A DNA stretch of 63,954 nucleotides from Echinococcus granulosus (lineage: Eukaryota > Platyhelminthes > Cestoda > Cyclophyllidea > Taeniidae), in NCBI RefSeq assembly GCF_000524195.1, contig NW_020170387.1:218800-282753 (forward strand), written 5' to 3'. Positions 27,301 to 39,500 of the stretch are shown here, in pieces; the stretch's first letter is position 1, and the number at the start of each line of letters is the position of its first letter. A program made the position numbers and the translations under genes. The notes under the pieces are model-generated. The model was not told where the DNA came from. It made no database searches and saw only the letters and a list, made by a program, of their open reading frames with translations.

Positions 27301-30300
27301 TAACACAGTATTTGCGTATCGAAGATGGGTGGTTTCACCTGAACTGCAAAATGGATTACCCAATTAGCATCCTTATAACTAAAAAGCGCTTTCTTATTCA
27401 CCGTGATGGGCTTCTATTGCCTGGGCGTTTTCATTAATGGAATGGGCGAATGCTACGAAAAAGACAGATTCGTCCACATTAATTGCATAAGTAAGTCCTC
27501 GGCCGTGCGAATGAAGGCTCAACGGATTGGCACACCGTAGCCAAGCGAATGCCATAAAAGCGATTGTGTTATGCTCTGTTGCGGCTTAATTAAATGAGGT
27601 CCTACTCTCGCCTCGCCTCGAGCCCACAGCCTCCAGAAAAGTACACCGTCAAATCGCATTTTGGAAAAGTAAGTATGCAACCAGAATATGCAAGTTGCTA
27701 AAGTTTCGCTGGATTCTCACGATCTGATTTTATTATCGCAAATTAGAAGAGAAAGACAAGTTTATTATTGGACCTTCGAATCCGCTACACTGACATTAAA
27801 GTAGTGGTTTAAGAAATGACTTGGCTAATAATGTTAAAGCAAATTCAGTTACAGTTTCGAAGATCTTATTAATTGTAGGCCAAAAATTCGCTTGGCCTAC
27901 AATGTCGTCAATGTTCAGTCTCGCCTAGGCAGACAAGGCTCAACTATTCAAAAGTGGTGGAGACAGTACATCCGTGAATAGTTGCTCAATCTTATCAGAT
28001 GGGGAAAGAACGCACGACTTACAAAACGCGTGGTACTGTCACTGTCACTCCATCAAAAACCGTTTGCCCTCAAACTCTAAGCGGAGTGTACATCTTTCCT
28101 CATGCATTAAGAAATGTCGCTCTAAATGTGAAAGACAACAATGCGCATGAGGATTGCGTCATACTGCATTTGGCGAGTGGTTAGTGCAGTTAATCGTAAA
28201 CTGGAGTTTTGAGGCTTATCGCTCTATCGTTTGCGTGCTTGCCCACACCACAGCGCATCCGTGTTTGCTTATTTAAACCGGGAAAAAACATTATCATTGC
28301 CCGAAAGGACTATATCGTGATAAACGAATGCTTAATCTTTGCTTTTTTAGGTATTTGGTACAATATTATTTGGGACGAAACTTCTTTACTCACCAATAGA
28401 GTCTCCCCAATCAATTAATTGTAAGATTTAGAAGAATTCATTACAGCGCTGACAAGAAAATGAAGCGTTAAGACACTTTAATCAAACTGTTAGTGATCAT
28501 AAGAATGGGAAATGGCAACGATATTTTGCAAGGTAAAATCACACTAACTATGACTGAAACCTTGATTTGAAGTTTCCTCGACTTAATTTTTGGAATTCCC
28601 GACAGAGAATGCGAGGAAGGGAACAGAAAATGGCGGTGTTAAGCCATGAGATAATCTGGGAAAAAAAGATACGTAAGTAGTTAGTTAGGCGTTGTTATTT
28701 ATTTCTTCTGAGCTAATTTTCCTCAAAGCGCAAATGCTCGTTTTCCCCAGGTGAAGTAGATCGGTTTCTTGCCCGGATGCCTATCTTTTGGAAATAATTC
28801 TAAGATGCGAAACCACAGTATCCACTCTTGCTAAGAAATGGTTGAAAAATAACCTTTCAATTAAACTTAAAATAATTCTGAGTGCGCAGTTATTAAAGTT
28901 GTAAGAAAGCTTTAAGTGAGGGCTCACGTATTCATTGAGGATGTTTCTTTGCTAGCAAATAAATGAATTGCGTTCATTTATGGAAGAAATTTACAAAAAT
29001 ATGACCATACACAGCTATTCTAATTACCGGATAACACAGTAATCAGTGCAGAGCATAAAACATGGATGAAAAACGGAAATGCATCGGATTTGCTGCATAA
29101 CAGAGAGTATCTTTTTCTTTTCCATCCCTTCCAGGCGCAAAGCATCGGCACAGCTTCTTTGTAGGCGCAGCAGTAAACGGGTTTTTGTTCGTCCACACAA
29201 AAAAGCAAAACAAAATTTTTGAATTAACTGCCTAAAATGTTTGATGATGCCTGATAACAGAATTTTGTGGAGAGTTCCCTTATAATTTTGCCTGTTTTTC
29301 CTGTAAAAAGGAAATAACTCGGAATAGTTCGAGTTTCAGCATCAGGCAAGCCAAAAGTGTAATGCTTCAGCTGGCTATACAAGTGTATGGTTTGGTTCGA
29401 GGGTCCTTAAGGTTTCTCTTTTACTCTCCTTGCTGAGTGACGTAACCTCCAAGCTATACCAACAGCCGCCCCCCCACCCTCCGCTTCATCTCTTCTGCAC
29501 TTCGGCGATACATGTTGCGTCAAGTTTTGCGTCTCCTTCCATCTTCAGCAAAGGCTCGGTGCTCTAAAGCAGCTATTAAAAAATGCTCACTCATTGTTCA
29601 ATTAGTCGGTAAATTCACTTGCTTAGGTTAAACAAATTAGATTTCGCCCTCAACATCCAGAAGCTGCGGTTAGGTAGCCTACATAAAGAACACGTAGGCA
29701 AGTTAGGTGACGGATTCTTTTACGCCTATCAGACAGTACACCTTATTACTTTAAAAAACAAACCATTTTATGGGAACATTTCATGACCTAAACCATGGTG
29801 CGGAGCTGAATACACTACTTAGTGCGGTCATTTGGTGATTAAGGTGTGATGAGGAAAGTGGTATGCCATTTTCAACCATAGCCACTTCCGTACAGTCAGC
29901 CGCAGCATAGCTTGAGCATGACATTTCAAGTCACAAGCTGATTCTGGCCTACATGCTAATTTTCTGTTGCCACAGACATTCATTATTAGCACAGGTGTCA
30001 AATCTCATACCTGGTGATAAGGTCAATATAAATTGGTTTATTGTAAGCTGTCTTTTACTCTTTAGTAGCATAATTAAAAAAAACAAATGTACTTCCAAAT
30101 TTCCAGTAAAAATCCTCATGTGCTGTGGGCATTCGCATTATTTACACAACGTGTGCCACTAAATAGTCTTGTAAACTCTACTGAGAGAATGGGTCACCTG
30201 TTACCCTTTTTTTATTTTACATTCGGATTGAAAGAATGATAAGAATTCATCAAAATGCGATGGTTACATTAAAGTAATTGTCTGTAGTCCTAAGATAATA

Positions 30301-33229
30301 AAGAGCATTCCTCCGCTGGACGAAATAAACCTTTAAGAAGGATTGATGTCTAAGGGGATTTCATTAAGTTCCCTGCTTTGACTCGGCCAGATTCAATTGG
30401 AAGCGAACATGGTAGATGACAAATTTCTGGTCTTAAAAAAGAACTTTTGTTCTTGGTGTCTGATTAAACACCGTGTTCACAGTTCTTATTTTATGGTTGC
30501 ACAATACGGACTTATACTCAGATGTTTTGAGTTGGAAGTTCAAAAAATATCAGATGTAGTCGGCAGACTGCTGCTTTGCTTAACTACAAACAACTTACGA
30601 AGTTGGTAAGCACAGAGCATTCCTTCTCGTGGATGTCTAGCCGAGATAGTCATCTGCTCGTTTGGAGATGGAATAGAAGAAGGAGTTTAGGGTTTCACCT
30701 TCAACTCTGGCAGAACGCTCATCACACCTCGCCAACGAATCACATCCCCATGCTTTCTGTCGTCAACTCACCGCCTTTTTCATATCCTCACCTCAAAGTA
30801 ACCCGCTTCTAGCGGTTGGAACAAAGGTTAGTAGGCAGTTTTCATCCTTAATAAAACGAGGTTTACAAATGTTGGATGCACTTGTATTTCACCTTAATGA
30901 CCGTATTAGAGAGAATTGGGTTATGATCTCTATCTTGGCCGAATTTCCGGTGCATCAGAAAGCAGTCCAATTGTTAACATTATTTTTTGTTTTTAACAGT
31001 CGTTCATAGGATATGGCATTGTTACTTCTCCTTCCCTGAAAGTCACCGGTTTTTCTGGCACAAAATTTGTGAGATCTTTGCATAAAATCTAACCCGATGT
31101 AATTCTCTGCTACTAAAACCTTTCAGGTTGTGTTCTGTGCAGGTGGATATGTTGGACAGGGATATTTGTTAATCACATTACCTCACGAAATTCGTTTTGC
31201 CAAGAAATGGATGTAGTGCAGGTTAATGAATATTTATGGTGAGGCAAAGTGATGTCTTTTGAAGAAAGGTTGCTTAGCCTTACGATTGCACAGCTAAAGT
31301 ACTCCTATTTAAACAATCTCTCTCCATTGTTTACTTGAGATGAATGTAGCATTAGAGTACTTATAATGTCATCCGTTCTTAAATGACAACCCACAAGTTA
31401 ATAAAATGGGGATTCCACCCATTGCAGCAGAAAATGAGGCAAAAGGACTTCTTAGATTTTTATTACCAGTTTCTTAGCTTTGTTCCGATTCCCCAAGATT
31501 ACGCCTTCACTAATCTCCGATGCTAACGTTTTAGATAACTATGCTCCAAAGCGGCAAGGCTCTGGGAAAAGTCTTCTTATGAGAGAACACCCACATATCA
31601 GTCTCATCTTGCGCTACAATTTGAGAACCAGCAAAGTGATGGAGCGGTCGCAGCGTCCGAGAAACGCACAAAGAAGTTCCCACTTTTAGGTATATCATCC
31701 ATTGGTTTATATAACGACTTTTAGCCACGAAAGCAAACTACTTTCCCGACTTCCTTAAGTATTACGTAAATATCAAAGGAAAGGAAGTGTGGGAACTGTG
31801 AGATTGTTGAGTTGTAATTATTTTTAAAGAGTGTAAGTAGTTCAGTTTATAAGCCATCGGTAGGCTGGAGAACGTCCATGGAATTCGAGAGTTGAATTAT
31901 CGGAGCCTTTCAAATGCTTGAATGACCGAAATGATTTGACTTAATTATTGGAACTAGTTCTTGCATCTTCGCAACTCAAAATCTACTACAAACAATGCAT
32001 TTGTGTTAAATTTCGTCCTCCAGAAATATTAGTCCTCGTCATGCTCATTTAATCCAAATTCTTATGTACTTAAAGGTATTTAGTAAAGGGGATTTTCCGG
32101 TGAATTGGCATTTAGAGGCGTAATTTACATCTGAATTCCTTCATGACATTAAAAATTTATACCAAAAGAAGCCATTTTGAGCATTTTTTTTCAAAACAGC
32201 AAAATTATTAGTCCGAAGCAGATTACTCAGTTTGCAATGGGGAAGTTTAAGGGCGAAAGCATGGACCTCATCGGATCGAGTAGGCTCTCTAAATCGGAAC
32301 GATGGCGTACACCGTGAATGAATAAATGAATGCGCACGTAAAATGTTTTTTTGGTTTTTCGAGAAATAATCACAATAACAAATAACAAACTTCAAAATGT
32401 CACTCTACCATAAGGGGGTCAGAATGAAATGCATGCGAAAAACCAGACACACGAAGGCTGAAAATAGCAGCATCCCGAAAGAATGATCCATCTAATTTAT
32501 CTTGGATCCGTTAATATAGGCTCCACACTCCTCTGAAGATAATGCTTCTATCTGCAACTTCTCACTGGTTAAAAGGTTTTTAATTAGATTCGGCAATGCG
32601 ATAAAAAGTCTAAACCTCTAGCAAGCCTTTAAATGAAGAGGTGATTACTCTACTGTATACCTTTTCACAAATGTTTTTGGCCCCATGGTGTCTTATTTGT
32701 GACAAAATAAGATATAACATTTCTTTAGTGGGCTCCTCACTACATTCAAATGGTAAATGGTCTACTGAATCCTTTTTAATTATTCAACAAGGGGTATTAA
32801 ATCTCAATCCATTACCTGTGGTTGCAATGTTGAAACCATTAAATGAGGGGGAAGTGGACTTTTTCTCGAAAAGTGGTAATAACTTAAGGCCATGAAGGCG
32901 ATTTCGGTATAATTAATTACGCGAGAGCCGGGGTATTTCGACCAGATGGTGTCGATAAAAATTGCATAAGTTGGACTAAGAATAATTGCTCTAGCCTCTA
33001 TTAATTCCATTTATTCCAGCAGCGATCCTCTACGCCATTCGAAATTCTTTAAAGATTTGCTTCAATAGATCATGGAATTTCAATATTAATCCAAATTACG
33101 TTAATTTGTGGGATAAACCACGTTCCAATAAAATCCACCGGCTATGCTATGTGTGGTCTTATATGAAGTAAAGTCGGGCCGAGAATTTGCAACAATTCAT
33201 TTATGGGAGACTTTTTAACCCCCGCTGCT
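24394..33229. other. No recognisable gene
   Basis: Between the GPCR start and the ephrin 5' region. Frames are short, and no spliced model could be built. A short exon-like stretch near 27402-27489 is discussed under rejected items. Promoters of the GPCR (minus) and the ephrin (plus) should lie at its two ends. Confidence 0.6.
27872..27903. repeat. Perfect 12-bp inverted repeat with 8-base loop
   Basis: ATTGTAGGCCAA, loop AAATTCGC, TTGGCCTACAAT. No gene was recognised on either side. It could form a stable stem-loop in RNA or be a small foldback remnant. Confidence 0.9.
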
Positions 33230-33575
33230 GAATAGTAACACCCGGTGAATCCGGCCGTCTGACTTCGCCCACTAGTCCATTAACCAATAAACTGCAAGCT
33301 ATCCCCAGCTGCGCTGTGATTGGCCAGTCGTGACAGCTATGTAACTCCTGCATTTTTTCCGCCCATACGCACAGGCGTGCGCGCAGGCAAAGAAACGAAG
33401 GAGCCAGCACGCCTCCTCCGCCTCTTTGTCGTTCCACAAGAAGTGCATCAGGCAGCTGTTTCACAGCTGGGCAGCAAAATCGGTAAACAGTATCTCTCCT
33501 CTCTGTGTGTGCGTGTTTCAACGTGGCCATGGCGTTACCCTCGCCGCTGCTGCTACTGCCGTTGCTACCTCTTCT
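33230..33575 (+). promoter_or_regulatory. GC-rich region upstream of the ephrin start
   Basis: This stretch is clearly richer in G+C and CpG than its surroundings and ends in a CTG/CCG-rich run (33543-33570) just before the ephrin ATG. It may hold the promoter and 5'UTR. The open frames across it on both strands look like by-products of base composition. No TATA box was assigned. Confidence 0.25.
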
Positions 33576-33589
33576 GACCTTTTGATCTC

Positions 33590-36500
33590 ATGCTCGGAAT
33601 GCTCTGGAGGCACATCCTTTACCACCCACAGGATTTTGGAGTTGTTGCTGTAGGGATTATTCTCCTGCCTGCCGTCCTCATTAATCCGGGATTTATATTG
33701 TCTGATGCTAGGAAAATGCATCTCGTTTATTGGAATACATCCAATCCGTTGTAAGTACAAGATTTTCCAGTCCGTCTCAATGCCTTTCCCAGTGAATACA
33801 ATGCATCATAATCGATTCATTTCACTGCAAAAGTATTCCATCGAGAACTTGCACTTAGGATATTGAAGCCCGGATAAGTTGGCCATAAACAAATTGACAT
33901 TGCAGATTGTTCAGCATAATGCGATTCTAAGCTAAGCATTAATCATAGAGTTTTCAAATAGTATCCAGTATTTGTAGCAAATAATGGGTGAAAGATACGC
34001 GAATTTCTAGTCGCAGAGATCACAACTAGATACTTAATAACTGGTCGCATTATAAAAACTAATTAGCTTACTGTGAACAAAGTCAAACCTATGCAGATGG
34101 TCTCCCAAGGAACATATAGATAGTTCTCCTTTATATTTCAGCCTATGGTATAGCAAATAACAAAATTTGGCAGTTTTCTTCAAGCTTTTTCAGAGTGTTT
34201 CGTTGCATTTGTGTGGCTACCTATTTCTTTGAGTGCTTGATTAATTAACCCGGGTAAGGAGATAGGCGCTACCGCGGCCTCGTTACATACCTAATGGACA
34301 GTCGTGAACGCTGGCTCCAGTATCCGTCAGTCAAACATCAGCTCTGCTCTGTGGCAAATTGTCCGTAGTCAATGTCATAGTTTGTCCACCGAAATCCAAA
34401 GTCACCAAAAAAAGCCTGATATCATGGCAACGTGGGTATCTACCCCTAAACTTATATATCATTCATGAAATGAAAAGATTATACATGTAATGATGAATTA
34501 TTAGCTCCAACAAAGGCCTTTTAACACAAAAAACAGCCGTTTTTGTTGGTAATTGTGCTTTTTCATTGGTCATTGAATTGAGCTGGTTTTCCATTAAATT
34601 CGTGAACACTTTAACTCAACCCCAGTCGCTTCGATCACTAGAAATAGGGTTGTGATTTCCGTCGAAGTAGGATGGCAAAAAATATGTATATTCTCTGCCT
34701 TCGCAATCAGCTTCTTCCACTGAAGCCCTACCGAAGTCAAGCCGTTTGACTGATGGTCCACGCTGAAACGATAATGTGCACGCATCTCAGGCACGCGAGA
34801 AATTCACGCACTCCTAGATTTCCCCTTCTTTGTTCTGTCATTTATGTACTAAGTTAAATGCGGGATCATTAGCTCCAAATATGCGTCAAATTCTACAGTG
34901 GAAAAAAGCGTTTTGTATCACTTTGTTAAGCGATTTAAACAAACGAAACTACGGTAGGAAATGCAATCATTTATATTTTAGTGACTCTGCTAACCCCAGT
35001 TATTACCAAGAAAATGTATGTGTGAAGTGAGATTTTACTGCGCCCACAAGCGTAATCATTTACTTGCAGCTTTTCTAGTCCTGCTGTTTTGCTTCCCAGT
35101 GTGCGGCCAAACCCCACGCTGGTAAAACGATGAAATACTCGTAGGGCAGAACAACCACTTTTATCAAAAGTATTTATTATTCGATAATTCGTTAATTTTA
35201 TTGAAAAGAATTATACCAGCTTTTCATGGATCTGATTATAGATGTGCGCGTAGCTCCACTTTAATACCTCCAATCCTTTTTTTACAATCCCCTTTGAACT
35301 TTGCTGCAGCATAATTTATAGGAAAGTAGTAAACTAGTATATCATTTTTAACCTACAAATTTTGGGTTAACTTCTGAGCCACATCATCTAGTAAAGCGTT
35401 AAAAAGCGAGGCTTTTGTTACGTCTCGGTATTACAGACACGCCGAAGGGGGCACCGCGTTTCATCATCGCGTCGGCCTGGCCTAAAATCGTTGGCATACA
35501 CAATGGAGCCAATGATAATCATCAACACAACAAAGTCACTGCAGCTTTGCCCACTTTTCTGCCAGTTTAATGCAATTTAACAAAATTAATAGACAAAAAC
35601 TTAATTCTTTAAATTAAAAATTATCGAAATCGTTTTACTTGAGTGAACCATTCTGGAGGTTTCTTGATAATATCAGCAAAAAATTATTCTGATCAGCAAT
35701 GAGCATGGTTTGTTTTCTATAATTACTTAATAAAATGTCTGAAAAGCACCTTTTATGCTCCTAATATACTTTTTTAGTAACGACTAGAGGCAGATTAGGG
35801 TCAGACCAAGCAGGTTCTACATAGGACGATCACTGTTGCTTAGGCGATAGGCTTCAGATACCACGTAGAGTTTATTTTTGAAGTACTGAGGTCATAGGGC
35901 ATGACCAGATGGAATTGCGAATAAGTTCGGGTAAGAAAGTATTTTTTTCCACTTTTGTGATCAAGGTTTTATGTAATCTCTAAAACACAATAGTCGATTA
36001 AAGCAGAAGGTCGGTAGTTCACGCACCCGCTGCACCTCCGATGTTCTCAGCAAATTCGTAAAACAAGATCCCGATAGTAACGAATACTTTAAGTAATTTG
36101 AAAGAAGTAGTGAACCAAGAAAATGTGGATGTACGACTATTTAGTGAATGCGTGACTTTTTACGTCTTGCGGCAAAATTGGAGGAGGCTTCTATCGCTCC
36201 AGCATAAATCATTCGCTGCAAACTTTAATACCAAATTTTATTAAATTTACGTGTATTTTTACAGTCTCACAGTGAAATTACATCAGTCAGGGTGCATTTA
36301 TTTGACTTACTTCGCAATTCGTTACTTTTGCGGGTGCAATGTGGTGACACCTTGAGGAAAATCACTTAATCCTCCCCGGTGCATTTGGCATTTTAGCGTT
36401 TGCTTAAAAATGAGGCAACTTTATTGAGCCTTACTTGGTGTAACCTCGCATCCGTGACTGGACCATTCAGATTCTGCAATCGCTTCCAAACGATTTTCAC

Positions 36501-39500
36501 TCCACAAGATAGGGGTAGTGCTGACCGTCATCTGGATATTGCAAACACAAAACAGTTGTAGAATTTCTATTTTACAAAAAGTTTGACTCCATCGACAAAT
36601 TTACATTAAATTGTGTTGCAGTCAGTGCTGAAAGTCCAAAACATGCAGTGCTTGCCCGGGTTGTGTCGTTGTGCTTAAAAGCCCTTTTTATCTGTTTTGA
36701 AGGAACAAGTGTGAGGCATTTTGAAATATACTGACTGATTTAATAGGGGAAATGACATTTAAATTGGCAATAAAAGTTGGTTAAAATACTTCCTACTCTG
36801 ATTTACGATTGGAGAAGCTCGCAAAATGCCAGAAATGAAGCCTTACTTATGATGCTAAAGCACACCTGTCTTAGTTTAAGCAAACAGCATTAAATACTAC
36901 ATGTCATCATTGGAATAACGGCCAAGGTATTTATTGCTGGAAACGTTGAGGTTAATCTGATGGGTCTGGGAGAGTGATGATGCACGTTTATTTGTAAATG
37001 AATTTGGTGCAATGGAGGAGATGGGACTAATTTGAGACGGTGGAAACACCTCGCGCACATCAAGCAGCAAGAGCTGCGCTGTCAAAACTTACGGACCAGT
37101 CCCTGTAGACTGCGGTTGACCATGATGAATATACTGTCATCACTACGAATTTCCTCCCTGATAACCACCACTTTCTTCTGATAAAACTCAACGTTTTAAA
37201 CATAAAACGCATTTTTATCTTGGTTGCGGTGATCCCCATCCACTGTGCTTTTCATAAATTCGTAATATCGTAGTTTAAGATATTAAAGATTAAATGAGCC
37301 ATGGGAGACATTGTTCACACGAATGACTTGGCGGCCGTTAATCAACTACTCTACTGTTAACTTGTCTTTATTGAATCCTAATTTTTTTTAAAAACAGGTT
37401 TCGAGTAAACACTCCAAAAGATCTACGTGTATCAGTTGATGACCAGATTGCCTTTATCTGTCCAAATCGAGTGCCTCCTACTAATAAAGTGTACTGGGTA
37501 AGTTTCTCGTACTACCCCTTTTTTAAGCAACATTTGTGTACACATTTTAAATCGCTGCTTGTTTCCTGATCGAATGACAGGTGGTGGCAGCTATCTAACC
37601 GAAATTTAAATTTATTCCAAATGATTGCTCGTTCCCACAATGCTTGATGGGCTTTGATGTTTGGAATTGTTTACTAGTTATAGGAAGAGACGTCTGAATT
37701 CGGTACTCGGAATCACGTCTTAATCGCATAAAACACGCGCTTATCCTGCGGTCTTTCCGATCATGCGACTCTACATTAATGGGGAGCGGTCGCCTTGTTA
37801 CCCTACTCCATGATGGCTTTGTTATTTAGTTGAATGAATGAATGCAAACTGCAGTGGCTGCCGAAGTGACTAAATGATCTAGATCGAGATGAATAGCGGT
37901 TGGACCGGATAGGATAATCCTTTACTAATAATAACCACTTTCATGACGTGTAATATATCTATTTTATTGCACTCGTTTTAGTTTTTAAGTAATTCCTCCT
38001 GTTCTGCAGACATTAATGTGCATCATCGCGACCCCACGTTTAAGCGCAGGTCAGTCACTTGAGGGGCCAGCATTTTGGGGAGGATGCCTGAATTTAGAAT
38101 CAGTTACATTGTTTACCTTTGCGCTGAAACATGCACCGCACCAATGTTCAACCTTTAAGAAGGAAAAAGTGGTTGACGTGCGTCTTTGTGGCAATTGCAT
38201 GCAAATATGCGCAGATTTTGGGTTCCATTCAGCGGTCGAGTTTCAGGATGCAGAGGCCTAAATTGGGTCTGCAAACAACAATAGCAGGAATGCATAAGGG
38301 AAATTTTTAAAGGTCTAATTTTGTAAGTTTGCTTACGGTAGAATGATCTCAAGCAGGGACTTCACCACCCTTCACTGTTTTATTTCTTCACCTCCACATT
38401 TATTCACTGATGATGGCCCTTGGGATGCGTGCACCGTTTTGTGTACAATATGGGTAAAAAGTTCAAGAAAAAAGGGCGTCAACTTCCGCCTTCTTTATTC
38501 ATAATTGCATCTCTGCCTACATTGTGTAGGCTTCTAACTAAAAGGTGTCTACTATGGGGACAAATAAGTCAAGGAAGTAGAGGAGTGAGTCATTAGCTTA
38601 AATGGTGATGGCGTATGCGTAGATGGATGGGCAACAGTGCGGTATCGTCCATGACTACACTGTTGATTCAAATGAGTAAGTACATGAAGTCCAGACTTCA
38701 TTGAACGTTGAGTATTTTAAAGTAAGTACAAAACAAACTTATGTGCATAGTTATCTTTGCTTGGCTATAGCTGACACAGACCATCGGTTCTGCGCGTCTT
38801 TTGTTTTCAACTGCAAAAAATTATCCTTTTCATGCTCACATCTAGTTAGTAACAAGCCTTTTAAAGTTAAATAATGTGAATAAAGTAACTTTGAAGATGT
38901 GTTCTCCCACATTTGTTTGAGCAATCTTTTATTTATATGCCCGAATTTATTGCGATTCTCACTTTTTGCTCACACAATCCCCTCTCCCGCCCCTCCCTCT
39001 CTTCTGTGCATGCAACTTCCATAAATAGCCCAAAGCGACTAAGCGTCGCAAGGAGACATAAAGTAAATTTAATGGGTCACATGTAGCTCTATACCTCGAT
39101 GTTCCTTCTTTCTATTTATCAATTCACTTGGAATCTGGGCGGGTAAAAAGCTCCAAATACCTTTAGCGATTAAGAAATACTATTTTAATCAACAGATGCC
39201 ATCGCGAAAACTTCCTTTGCCCAATTATGACAATGCGCTTCTATGGTAAAGAAAATAAGAGCAGTTTGGGAAAGACCTATTCCCTTGAGCACTGTGCCTA
39301 TCGAGGAATATGGACTACACCTGAATAGAGTATTTTTAAACGTGCCTATGCCTTTTGGTTGCGTTGCAATACCCCTAAAGAGATCCGAATTGACTTTTCT
39401 GCTATCTGCTTTTAAATCAACTGTCCGTCCATGAATCTATTTGTGCCATTCCTTCTTCATTCGTCTACGTTTCGACGGTTGAAGACGCACTCCCGTTTTG

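Noticed and set aside
27402..27489. Plus-strand exon-like stretch starting ATGGGC with donor GTAAGT
   Set aside because: Short, no recognisable product, and no phase-compatible downstream exon found.
33201..33530. 109-codon minus-strand frame upstream of the ephrin
   Set aside because: No domain, and it sits in a CpG-rich probable promoter. Open frames on both strands there reflect composition.
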